Assembly: GCF_002242805.1 (NCBI RefSeq)
Contig: NZ_MCGQ01000012.1
Location: forward strand, 62,001-126,000
DNA from: Streptomyces diastatochromogenes
Lineage (GTDB): Bacteria > Actinomycetota > Actinomycetes > Streptomycetales > Streptomycetaceae
Reading direction: 5' to 3'
DNA length: 64,000 nt
Shown here: positions 39,694 through 47,451 of the stretch, piece by piece
How the letters are laid out: every line of letters starts with the position of its first letter
Numbering within the stretch: the stretch's first letter is position 1
Notes under the pieces: model-generated
The model's database searches: none
Seen by the model: the letters and a program-made list of their open reading frames with translations, nothing else
Told to the model about the DNA's origin: nothing
Position numbers and translations under genes: made by a program

Positions 39694-40296
39694 GTGCGGA
39701 TGCGTGGGGTCAGAGGCAGGGCGGCCGGCTGCGGCCACGGAAGGGGGACCGGGGTGGAGGCGGACGAGCTTCTCGTGCTCGTGGCGGGCGGTGATCAGCA
39801 GGCCTTCGAGGATCTGTACGGACTGGTCTCCGGACCGGTGTTCGGGCTCGTACGGCGGGTGGTGCGCGACCCCGCCCAGTCCGAGGAGGTCGCCCAGGAG
39901 GTGCTGCTCGAACTGTGGCGCTCCGCAGGCCGGTTCGACCCCCGCAGGGGCAGCGCCCTGTCCTGGGTCCTCACCCTCGCCCACCGCCGCGCCGTCGACC
40001 GGGTGCGCAGCGCCCGCGCGGCCGGCGAACGCGAACAGCGCGAGGCCCTGCGCGCCGGGGAACCCGCCTTCGACCACGTGGCCGAGGAGGTCGAGGCAGG
40101 TCTGGAGCGCGAGTGGGTGCGCCGCTGCCTGGACCGGCTCACCGCGCTGCAGCGCCAGTCGGTGACCCTCGCCTACTACGACGGCTACACGTACCGTGAG
40201 GTGGCCGAGCGGCTCAAGCTGCCGCTGGGCACGGTCAAGACGCGGATGCGCGACGGACTCACCCGGCTGCGCGAGTGCCTGGGAGGTGCCGCATGA
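39694..40296 (+). CDS. ECF RNA polymerase sigma factor, SigK-like
   Basis: 200 aa from GTG 39694, with GGAGGTG 7 nt before it. Sigma region 2 (AFEDLYGLVSGPVFGLVRRVVRDPAQSEEVAQEVLLELWR, residues about 36-75) includes the -10 binding helix. Region 4 (LTALQRQSVTLAYYDGYTYREVAERLKLPLGTVKTRMRDGL) binds -35. There is no extra C-terminal domain. The next gene, overlapping by ATGA, encodes a zinc-binding-like anti-sigma factor. The sigma factor likely drives the divergent DUF4331 operon and itself. Confidence 0.92.
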   Translation: MRMRGVRGRAAGCGHGRGTGVEADELLVLVAGGDQQAFEDLYGLVSGPVFGLVRRVVRDPAQSEEVAQEVLLELWRSAGRFDPRRGSALSWVLTLAHRRAVDRVRSARAAGEREQREALRAGEPAFDHVAEEVEAGLEREWVRRCLDRLTALQRQSVTLAYYDGYTYREVAERLKLPLGTVKTRMRDGLTRLRECLGGAA

Positions 40297-41111
40297 GCAT
40301 CCTCGGCCGCCTGCTGGGCCGCGAGGACCTGCACTCCCTCGCCGCTCCCTACGCGCTCGACGCCCTCGACCACGGCGAGCGGCGCCGCTTCGAGAAGCAC
40401 CTCAAGGGCTGCGACCGCTGCGCCGCCGAGGTGCGGGCCCTGTCGGAGGACGCGGTGCGCCTCGCCTGGTCCACGGCCGCCCCCGCACCGGCCGCCCTGC
40501 GCGACCGGGTCCTGGCCGCCGTCCGCACCCTCCCGCAGGAGCAGGCGCCCGCGCCGGCCCGGGAGCGCGCACCCCAGCTGCCGCCGCACGTCTGGGGCAC
40601 TCAGCCCCCGCCGTCACGCACCCGTACGCCGCGCGGGCGCCCCCTCTTCGTCCCCTTCGCCACGGCGACCGCCGCCGCGGCCCTGGTCGTCGCCTCCCTC
40701 TTCGCGGTCCAGGCGAACCGCACCCGGGACCAACTCGACGCCGAGCGGGACCGGGCACGTGAGATCGCCCACGTTCTGGCCGCTCGCGACGCCCGCGCCG
40801 CGAGCAGTGAGGACGCCCGGGGCCGGAGTATCGGAGTAATCGCCTCCGCATCGGAGGGGCAGGCCGTCGTCACCCTCAGCGGATACGGCACCCCGTCCGG
40901 CGGCCGCGTGCACCAGCTCTGGCTCATGCGCCCCCATGTGCAACCGCGCTCCCTCGGGCTCTTCGCGGCCGACACGCCCTTGGTCGCCAAGGGGATCGGC
41001 AAGTCCTCGACGTCACTCGCCGTAACCGTCGAGCCTGGCGGCGGCTCAGCCCAGCCCACCGGCCAGCCGCTTGTCCAACTCACCCTGAAATCGGTCGGAT
41101 TCGGAGAGTAG
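40293..41111 (+). CDS. Anti-sigma factor, RskA-like
   Basis: 272 aa from ATG 40293. A cytosolic anti-sigma domain begins HSLAAPYALDALDHGERRRF and contains the H-x3-C-x2-C-like EKHLKGCDRCAAE motif near residues 40-52. One TM segment (LFVPFATATAAAALVVASLF) separates it from an external RskA domain of about 120 residues (VTLSGYGTPSGGRVHQLWLM). Known mechanism: site-1/site-2 proteolysis releases the sigma factor. ATGA coupling ensures equal production with the sigma factor. Confidence 0.92.
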   Translation: MSILGRLLGREDLHSLAAPYALDALDHGERRRFEKHLKGCDRCAAEVRALSEDAVRLAWSTAAPAPAALRDRVLAAVRTLPQEQAPAPARERAPQLPPHVWGTQPPPSRTRTPRGRPLFVPFATATAAAALVVASLFAVQANRTRDQLDAERDRAREIAHVLAARDARAASSEDARGRSIGVIASASEGQAVVTLSGYGTPSGGRVHQLWLMRPHVQPRSLGLFAADTPLVAKGIGKSSTSLAVTVEPGGGSAQPTGQPLVQLTLKSVGFGE

Positions 41112-41237
41112 TCATCTCGGGATGGTCAACCGCCTTGCGGAGAAGGTGAATCCTGTGGGTGCGATACACGCGTGCCCCACATGGGAGATAGGGTTACTCT
41201 GCCCGGGCCGGGTGGACTCGTACGGGTGGGGAGTGAC

Positions 41238-41507
41238 ATGGAGCAGATAACAGTGCGCAGCAGGGCGAGGGTCCCTGCTATCACCTGCGGGAGCAGCGCG
41301 ACCAGTTCGCGCCTCGACCGCCATCTGTCGGTGCTGGCGGGTCCTGCCATACCGCAGCAGAAGGCGGCCGAGGCGACTTCGCTGATGCTTGAGCTGACGG
41401 CACGTGACACCGCGCACGAGCGTAGCGACCGGGGTGCGCGGGTCAGCCGCGTCTCCCTCTTCGCGCCGCTGCGCCGGCTGCGCCGCTCGCTGTTCGGCGG
41501 ACGCTGA
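41238..41507 (+). CDS. Small basic hypothetical protein
   Basis: 89 aa from ATG 41238 with GGGGAG upstream. Arg/Ser/Ala-rich, pI high, predicted helical in the middle (AAEATSLMLELTARDTAHER) and ending in a Arg cluster (PLRRLRRSLFGGR). No signal or TM. It is placed alone between the anti-sigma gene and a convergent CoA-transferase gene. A streptomycete-type hypothetical protein; function unknown. Confidence 0.55.
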   Translation: MEQITVRSRARVPAITCGSSATSSRLDRHLSVLAGPAIPQQKAAEATSLMLELTARDTAHERSDRGARVSRVSLFAPLRRLRRSLFGGR

Positions 41508-41560
41508 GCGGTCACTGAGCGAACCGGCAGTACCTGGAGTCTTCTCCGGGAGGCCCGCGC

Positions 41561-42757
41561 TCAGGCCGTCACGCCGTCCCGGCGCACCGCTGCGATCTCG
41601 TCGTCCGTCATCCCCACGGCACGCAGCAGCGCCTCGGTGTGCTGACCGAGCGCGGGCACATCGCCCATCCGTGCGTCGTCCCCACCCGGCAGTGTGATGG
41701 GCGGCAGCAGTGCCCTCAGCGGCCCGACCGGCGAACCCACCTGACGCCACCGCTCCCTGGCCGCCAGTTGCGGGTGCTCCGCCAGCTCGTGCAGGTCCCT
41801 GAGGCGTGCGCAGGCGATGCCCGCCCGCTCCAGCCGGGCCAGCGCCTCGTCGGCGTCCAGTGCGCCGAGCGCCCCGGCGACCAGCTCATCGGTGCGCTCC
41901 CGGTTCGCCACCCGGGCGGCATTCGTCGCGTATGCCGGGTCCGACCCGAGTTCAGGCTGTCCTATGACCTGTTCGGCCAGCCGTCGCCACTCCCGGTCGT
42001 TCTGCACCGACAGCAGCACCCGCCCGCCGTCCGCCGTCGCATAGGCGTCGTAGGGCGCGATGACGGCATGCGCGAGCCCGGTGCGGGCCGGGGGCTCACC
42101 CCCGTGCATGGCGTGGTGCAGCGGATGCCCCATCCACTCGGCCAGCGCCTCCAGCATCGACACCTCCACCGGCCCGCCCCGCCCGGTCGTACCGCGCCGC
42201 ACCAGGGCGGCCAGCGCACCCGAGAACGCGTACATGGCCGCCGCGATGTCCGCCGCCGGAATCCCCGCCTTGACGGGCTGCCCGGGCGTACCGGTCACCG
42301 ACACCAGACCCGCCTCGCACTGCACGAGCATGTCGTAGGCCCGCTTGTCCGCGTACGGCCCCGAGCTGCCGTAGCCCGAGATGTCCACGGCGATCAGCCG
42401 CGGGTGCGCCGCGCACAGCGTGGCCGCGTCGAGCCCCAGCCGGGCCGCGGCCCCCTGCGCGAGGTTCTGCACGAACACGTCGGCGTCCGCGACCAGCCGC
42501 CGTACGACGTCCAGACCGCGCGGGTCCTTGAGGTCGAGGGCGATGGACTCCTTGCCCCGGTTGCACCACACGAAGTGCGAGGCGAGACCTCCGGCCGCGG
42601 TGTCGTACCCGCGCGCGAAGTCGCCGCCGTCGATCCGCTCCACCTTGATGACCCTGGCGCCCAGGTCGGCGAGCTGCCGGGTCGCGAAGGGCGCGGACAC
42701 GGCCTGTTCGACGGCGACGACGGTGATGCCCTCCAGGGGCAGCGGGAGAAGATCCAT
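41561..42757 (-). CDS. CaiB/BaiF family CoA-transferase
   Basis: 398 aa, class III CoA-transferase length. N-terminal LEGITVVAVEQAVSAPFATR and LGARVIKVERIDGGDFAR are the family start. The presumed catalytic Asp is in DKRAYDMLVQCEAGL, equivalent to the Asp that forms the anhydride intermediate in formyl-CoA transferase. The C-terminal half has GIPAADIAAAMYAFSGAL and SMLEALAEWMGHPLHHA. It moves CoA between carboxylic acids; the substrates are not deducible. Alone, convergent with the small gene to its left. Confidence 0.9.
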   Translation of the reverse strand: MDLLPLPLEGITVVAVEQAVSAPFATRQLADLGARVIKVERIDGGDFARGYDTAAGGLASHFVWCNRGKESIALDLKDPRGLDVVRRLVADADVFVQNLAQGAAARLGLDAATLCAAHPRLIAVDISGYGSSGPYADKRAYDMLVQCEAGLVSVTGTPGQPVKAGIPAADIAAAMYAFSGALAALVRRGTTGRGGPVEVSMLEALAEWMGHPLHHAMHGGEPPARTGLAHAVIAPYDAYATADGGRVLLSVQNDREWRRLAEQVIGQPELGSDPAYATNAARVANRERTDELVAGALGALDADEALARLERAGIACARLRDLHELAEHPQLAARERWRQVGSPVGPLRALLPPITLPGGDDARMGDVPALGQHTEALLRAVGMTDDEIAAVRRDGVTA

Positions 42758-42801
42758 GGGGTGGATGATCTCCCCTGACCGGCGGCTCTGTCAGCAGGGG
42801 G

Positions 42802-43584
42802 TCACCCCTCGCCGTGTGCGTACCGCTGTACGGCGAGGGGCAGGAACACCGCGGTCAGCACGAGGCTCCACAGCAGCGCCCCGGCGACCGGGTGGGCCAC
42901 CGGCCAGGCGGAGTCGCCCGGGACCGAAGCGTTGCCGAACAGCTTGCGCAGGGCGGTGGTCACCGCGCTGATCGGGTTCCACTCGGCGAGCGTGCGCAGC
43001 CAGCCGGGCAGGTTCCCGGTGGGGATGTAGGCGTTGGACAGCAGCGGCAGCACGAAGGAGGAGGCGCCGAGCTGTCCGGCGGCGTCCTCGCTGCGGGTGA
43101 GCAGCCCCAGGAAGATCCCGGCGCAGGTGCAGGCGAACCGGAAGAGCAGCAGCAGCCCCACGGCTCCGGCGGCCGCGAGCGCGGAGCCCTCGATCCGCCA
43201 GCCCACCGCGAGCCCCACCAGCAGCAGGGGCACGGTACCGAGGGCCGTGACGACCAGGTCGGCGAACGCCTGCCCGAGCGGTACGGCGGCCCGGCTCACC
43301 GGCATGGTGCGGAAGCGGTCCATCACGCCCCGGTGCGTGTCCGCGGCGGCCTGGAACATGCCGGTCATCAGGCCGCCGGCCGCGGTCGCGACGAGCAGTC
43401 CGGGCACCAGGAAGGAGCGGTACTCGCGGCCGGGCATCGCCAGGGCGCTGCCGTAGACGTAGCCGAAGAACAGCAGCATGTTGACCGGCATCAGCTGGGT
43501 CAGGACGGTGAGGCCGGGCGTGTTGCGGACCCGGCGCAGCTGCCGGCCCGCCATCGCCAGTCCGTCGTGGGCCAGTGCGCTCAT
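42802..43584 (-). CDS. ABC-2 type exporter permease (drug-resistance type)
   Basis: 260 aa with six TM helices. The family pattern GLMTGMFQAAADTHRGVMDRFRTMPVSR is the conserved ABC2 box of DrrB-like permeases, and PLLSNAYIPTGNLPGWLRTL is the typical late loop. Its start overlaps the stop of the ATPase gene by 4 nt. With that ATPase it should form a homodimeric pump for hydrophobic compounds. Confidence 0.92.
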   Translation of the reverse strand: MSALAHDGLAMAGRQLRRVRNTPGLTVLTQLMPVNMLLFFGYVYGSALAMPGREYRSFLVPGLLVATAAGGLMTGMFQAAADTHRGVMDRFRTMPVSRAAVPLGQAFADLVVTALGTVPLLLVGLAVGWRIEGSALAAAGAVGLLLLFRFACTCAGIFLGLLTRSEDAAGQLGASSFVLPLLSNAYIPTGNLPGWLRTLAEWNPISAVTTALRKLFGNASVPGDSAWPVAHPVAGALLWSLVLTAVFLPLAVQRYAHGEG

Positions 43585-44537
43585 GCCGCGAGCTCCTTGC
43601 TGTCGGCCGGCTCCCCGGTGAGCCGGAGGAAGACATCGTCGAGGGTCGGCGGCCGCAGACTCACGTCGAGCAACGGCACCCCGGCCGCGTCGAGTTCGCG
43701 CACCAGGCGGGGCAGGGTGAGGGTCGGGTCGGTGGTGACCGCGCCGACCGCGCCCCGCTCATGGTCGAACACGGGTGCGGAGCCGGTGAGCTGGTCGAGC
43801 ACGGCGGCCGCGTCCGGCAGCCCGTCGGCGTGCGCGACGACGGCCTCGGCGTACGACCCGATGAGCGCCTTGAGCTCGGCGGGCGACCCGGTGTGCGCGA
43901 CCTGGCCCCGGTCCACCAGGGCGATGTGGTCGGCGAGTTGGTCGGCCTCCTCCAGGTACTGCGTGGTGAGCAGCACCGTCGTGCCGTCCGTCTGCAGCTC
44001 GCGCACCGCCTCCCAGATGCGGGTGCGGCTGGCCGGGTCGAGTCCGGTGGTCGGCTCGTCGAGGAAGAGCACGTCGGGCTGCCGGATCAGGCTCGCCGCG
44101 AGGTCCAGGCGGCGCCGCATGCCGCCCGAGTAGGTGGACGCCCGGCGGTCCGCGGCCTCGGTCAGCCCGAGCTGCTCCAGCAGCTCGTCGGCGCGTCCGG
44201 CGGGGCCCCGCACCCGGTGCAGCCGCGCGAACAGCCGCAGGTTCTGCCGGCCCGTGAGGTCCCCGTCGACCGAGGCGTACTGGCCCGTGACGCCGATGCG
44301 GCGCCGTACGGCGGCCGCCTCGCGCACCAGGTCGTGGCCCGCGACCCGCGCCGAGCCCGCGTCGGGCCGCAGCAGCGTGGTCAGCAGCCGTACGGCCGTC
44401 GTCTTCCCGGCCCCGTTCGGGCCCAGCAGCCCGCAGACCGTCCCCTGGGGCACCGCCAGATCCAGCCCGCGCAGGGCGTGCACAGCGCCGAAGCGCTTCT
44501 CCAGACCCTCACTAAGTACAGCGTACGTAGTATTCAT
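43581..44537 (-). CDS. ABC exporter ATP-binding protein (DrrA-like)
   Basis: 318 aa. Walker A GLLGPNGAGKTTAVR (about residues 38-52), Q-loop VTGQYASVDGDLTG, signature YSGGMRRRLDLA, Walker B VLFLDEPTTGLDP and H-loop-like VLLTTQYLEEADQLADHI, with Gln in place of the usual His, which is normal in DrrA proteins. A C-terminal regulatory domain ends LRPPTLDDVFLRLTGEP. It powers the permease encoded downstream. It is divergent from the TetR gene, which most likely controls it. Confidence 0.93.
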   Translation of the reverse strand: MNTTYAVLSEGLEKRFGAVHALRGLDLAVPQGTVCGLLGPNGAGKTTAVRLLTTLLRPDAGSARVAGHDLVREAAAVRRRIGVTGQYASVDGDLTGRQNLRLFARLHRVRGPAGRADELLEQLGLTEAADRRASTYSGGMRRRLDLAASLIRQPDVLFLDEPTTGLDPASRTRIWEAVRELQTDGTTVLLTTQYLEEADQLADHIALVDRGQVAHTGSPAELKALIGSYAEAVVAHADGLPDAAAVLDQLTGSAPVFDHERGAVGAVTTDPTLTLPRLVRELDAAGVPLLDVSLRPPTLDDVFLRLTGEPADSKELAA

Positions 44538-44572
44538 GGGGCGACCATAGCGCACTGCGTACGCCGTACGTA
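44516..44572. promoter_or_regulatory. Repeated GTAC-type operator pair between ABC exporter and tetR
   Basis: GTACAGCGTACGTA (44516-44529) and GTACGCCGTACGTA (44559-44572) are the same motif, 43 bp apart. The first overlaps the ATPase start region and the second its promoter. Likely TetR sites. Confidence 0.65.
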
Positions 44573-44600
44573 ACTAGGATGGTGGCCGAGGTGATGATCG

Positions 44601-45311
44601 ATGGCAGTCCGAGGGGCCGTCCCCGAAGTGATCTGGGCGCGCCCTGAGCGCACGGGCCGGGGCCCGAAGCCCTCCTACACGCGCGACGACATCGCGGCAG
44701 CGGCCGTCCGGATCGCCGACGCGCAGGGGCTCGACGCCGTGTCCATGCGACATGTCGCGGCCGAGCTGGGCTGCGGCACCATGTCGCTCTACAACTACGT
44801 CCCCCGCAAGGAGGACCTGTACGAGCTGATGATGGACGCGGTCAGCGCGGAGCACGTCCCGTGGGAGCCGAGCGGGGACTGGCGGGCGGACCTGCTCCGG
44901 GTGGCGCACGAGACGCGCGCGCTGATGCATCGGCATCCGTGGGTGCCGCGCCTGATGTCCCCGGTGTACGGCTTCAGCCCGCAGGCTCTTCGCTATCTGG
45001 AGCACTGCCTGGCGTGCCTGGACCCGTTGGAGGCGTCCAACGGCACCAAGCTCGAGCTGATCGCGATGCTGAACGGTGTGGTGACCACATACGTCCGCAA
45101 CGAACTCGACACGGCCGAGCGGACGCGGGCACTGCCGTGGTCGGAGACCGAGGAGAACGCGGCGCGTGCTGCCTACCTGAGCGGCCGGCTGGCCTCCGGC
45201 GCGTACCCGAGGATGGCGGCGGCGTTCAGCGAGGATCCGGGGCCGATCGATCTGGAGGCGGTGTTCCAGCGGTCGTTGGAGCGGCTGCTGGACGCGTTTG
45301 CGCTGGGCTAG
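44601..45311 (+). CDS. TetR-family regulator with TetR_C_1-type ligand domain
   Basis: 236 aa. The HTH lies at about residues 27-70 (YTRDDIAAAAVRIADAQGLD, VSMRHVAAELGCGTMSLYNYV). The C-terminal domain starts at DLYELMMDAVSAEH and matches the tetracycline-repressor type C-terminal domain. ATG 44601. Divergent from a DrrA/DrrB-like exporter, with duplicated operator motifs between them: a standard drug-sensing repressor-pump unit. Confidence 0.93.
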   Translation: MAVRGAVPEVIWARPERTGRGPKPSYTRDDIAAAAVRIADAQGLDAVSMRHVAAELGCGTMSLYNYVPRKEDLYELMMDAVSAEHVPWEPSGDWRADLLRVAHETRALMHRHPWVPRLMSPVYGFSPQALRYLEHCLACLDPLEASNGTKLELIAMLNGVVTTYVRNELDTAERTRALPWSETEENAARAAYLSGRLASGAYPRMAAAFSEDPGPIDLEAVFQRSLERLLDAFALG

Positions 45312-45360
45312 CTGGGCGGGTGTGGCGGGTGCGGCTGAGGGCCGCCCTGGACAACCGGCG

Positions 45361-46515
45361 CTAGAGCAGCGCGAACTGGCCCTCCGGGCCCTCCTCGTGG
45401 TGGTTCAGGACCGAGGCGGGGCGGTGGGACGAGTCCGGGGGCGGGAGGACGGCGGCCTGGCGGAGGTCGGTCGCGGTGATCGTCGAGGTGGGGTTCAAGT
45501 CGGCCCGCTGGGGGCGGAGTTCCGCCAGCAGGGACAGGACCGTGATCAGCTCCAGCAGCTCCGATGTCCGGGGCTGCGGCCAGGTGGCGGGGCGGATCGC
45601 GGCCAGGGTGCCCGGCTCGGGCGGGGTCGTGCGGGTCGCGAACCAGGATTCCAGGACGCGGGCTCCGGACACCTCGTAGTCCCAGGCCTCCGGCGGGACG
45701 GGGGAGATGCGGCCCTCGTCGAGGTGGAGGGTCTCCTCGTCGCGGTCGTAATCGAGGGTCGCGGGGAGGGTGGGCAGGGGTGCGCGGACGTAGGGGCGGC
45801 GGCCGCCCGGGAGCTTGGGGCGCTCGCCGTCGCGGCGCATCAGCCACAGCATGCGGTGGCCCAGCCGGACGCCCCGGGACCAGAGTCCGGTGTCCTCGGT
45901 GAGCGGCACGGTGAGGTCGGGGCGGACCGTCGCCAGGATCCAGGCCAGGACGTCCGGTGGGGTGGGGCGGGTGGCGAGGCGGTCGGAGAGGTGGTCCAGC
46001 AGGCCCGGGGCCAGGTTCGGTTCCGTGCCGTCCGGGCGGCGGTACAGCGGGCGGATGCGGCCGGTGCGAAGGGTGGGAAGGAGGGAGGTCGCCAGGAGCG
46101 GGGCAGCGTCTTCGGCCGTCTCCACCACGAACACCTGGTGCTCGTCCGCCACCCGCCACAACTCCGGGCGGGCCGTGTCGATCAGCCGGTGGTCCGGGAT
46201 CAGCCACTGCTCGTCGAAGGGCGCCGCCAGGACCCGTACCGGCTCGGCGCAGGGGCCTTCGGCGCGCGCCAGCCGCTCGGTGCCGGTGGGCTGGCCGGGC
46301 AGTTGCCCCACCGCGGACTGCAGCGTGCGGGAGCGGGTCGGCTCGAACAGGGCCTCGCGGTCCGGCCCTTCGGCCTTGAGCAGGGCGTCCCAGCGGGCCT
46401 TGAGGGAAGCCGCGTCGGGTGCCGTCGGCCAGGCGCGGCCGGGCCGCAGCGGTGCGACGGACCACGGCATGAGGTCCGCGAGCAGCGGAGCGTCGTCGTG
46501 CGTCACGCTGGGCAT
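45361..46515 (-). CDS. Stand-alone type ISP restriction-modification C-terminal domain protein
   Basis: 384 aa from ATG 46515. Segments RLARAEGPCAEPVRVLAAPF, DEQWLIPDHRLIDTARPELW, NLAPGLLDHLSDRL and RISPVPPEAWDYEVSGARVL match the C-terminal target-recognition-like domain of type ISP enzymes (my recollection of the Type_ISP_C family). The helicase, nuclease and methyltransferase parts (no DPPY or Walker motifs) are absent. Streptomyces genomes carry this lone domain commonly. Its function without the enzyme is unknown; it may bind DNA. Confidence 0.75.
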   Translation of the reverse strand: MPSVTHDDAPLLADLMPWSVAPLRPGRAWPTAPDAASLKARWDALLKAEGPDREALFEPTRSRTLQSAVGQLPGQPTGTERLARAEGPCAEPVRVLAAPFDEQWLIPDHRLIDTARPELWRVADEHQVFVVETAEDAAPLLATSLLPTLRTGRIRPLYRRPDGTEPNLAPGLLDHLSDRLATRPTPPDVLAWILATVRPDLTVPLTEDTGLWSRGVRLGHRMLWLMRRDGERPKLPGGRRPYVRAPLPTLPATLDYDRDEETLHLDEGRISPVPPEAWDYEVSGARVLESWFATRTTPPEPGTLAAIRPATWPQPRTSELLELITVLSLLAELRPQRADLNPTSTITATDLRQAAVLPPPDSSHRPASVLNHHEEGPEGQFALL

Positions 46516-46520
46516 GGTAC

Positions 46521-46560
46521 GGCAGCGCCCTGCTCGGCAGCGCCCTGCTCGGCAGCGCCC
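46521..46560. repeat. 15-bp tandem repeat (2.7 copies)
   Basis: GGCAGCGCCCTGCTC repeats at 46521 and 46536, with a partial third copy at 46551, just upstream of the type ISP-like gene start. Confidence 0.75.
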
Positions 46561-46563
46561 CAA

Positions 46564-46593
46564 AGGGGCGCGAGGAACTGCGCGACCAGCCAC
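46564..46593 (+). repeat. Dispersed 30-bp repeat, copy 1
   Basis: AGGGGCGCGAGGAACTGCGC then GACCAGCCAC. It matches 61533-61562 with one difference. This sequence is a familiar interspersed element of Streptomyces intergenic regions. Confidence 0.75.
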
Positions 46594-46659
46594 GGCGTAG
46601 CCGCAGACGATCGACGACAGTTCACGGCACCTCCCATCGCGGCACTCGCAGCGGAGCGC

Positions 46660-47406
46660 TCACGCGTCCAAGGTCACCGTGAAGGAGAAGCGGTCGCCCC
46701 GGTAGTGGATGACCGCCACGTCCAGGACCCGGCCGTCGGCGTCGTACGTCACGCCCGTGTAGTGCAGGATCGGGCTGAGCAGGGGCACCTCCAGGAGGCG
46801 GGCGGTCTCCGGGTCGGCGAGCCGTGCCTCCACGGTGTCCGTGATGCGGCTGATGTCCGCCCTGACGACGTCCCGCAGCACCTTCGTCATCGGCCAGCGG
46901 ACCAGGTCGTCCAGGTCGATGCGTGCGGCCAGTTCGGGGCGTACGTGGTTGAGGGCGTGGTTGGTCGGCTCGCCGGTCTTCTCGTCGCTGCGCAGGCGGT
47001 GGTACGTCGCCACCTCCGTCAGGTCCGGGAAGTGCTCGGCGAGATCGGCCGGCACGGGGACGCTGCCGTGGTCCAGCAGCTCGGTCGTCATACCGGACTG
47101 CTGGGCCACGATCGCGTCCACGGAGCCGAGGAGCCGCACCGGAGCACCGCGCCGGACACTCGGCTCGATGAACGTGCCGCGCCGCCGGTGCCGGCTGATC
47201 AGCCCCTCGTCCTCCAGCTCCTTCAGCGCCTGCCGCATGGTCAGCACGCTGACCCCGTAGTGCTCGGCCAGCTGCTCCTCGGTGGGCAGGCGCAACGGGT
47301 CCCGTGGCGAGCGGCCGAGTATCGAGGCGCGCAGTGACTGCGACACCTGGTACCACAGCGGCAGTTTGCGGTTCAGGACGATCGAATCGGGAGCGAAGGA
47401 GGTCAC
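46660..47406 (-). CDS. GntR-family regulator, HutC/UTRA subfamily, next to hmgA
   Basis: 248 aa from GTG 47406. N-terminal GntR HTH (PLWYQVSQSLRASILGRSPR, LPTEEQLAEHYGVSVLTMRQALKEL) with wing GLISRHRRRGTFIE. UTRA ligand domain from about residue 95 (DAIVAQQSGMTTELLDHGSV to YRGDRFSFTVTLDA). UTRA regulators sense small metabolites such as amino-acid or aromatic catabolites. It lies 45 bp downstream of hmgA on the same strand, so it probably regulates homogentisate breakdown. Confidence 0.9.
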   Translation of the reverse strand: MTSFAPDSIVLNRKLPLWYQVSQSLRASILGRSPRDPLRLPTEEQLAEHYGVSVLTMRQALKELEDEGLISRHRRRGTFIEPSVRRGAPVRLLGSVDAIVAQQSGMTTELLDHGSVPVPADLAEHFPDLTEVATYHRLRSDEKTGEPTNHALNHVRPELAARIDLDDLVRWPMTKVLRDVVRADISRITDTVEARLADPETARLLEVPLLSPILHYTGVTYDADGRVLDVAVIHYRGDRFSFTVTLDA

Positions 47407-47451
47407 ATGGCTATCCGTACCTGTTGAAGAACGTTCAGTGCAACGCGGGCG

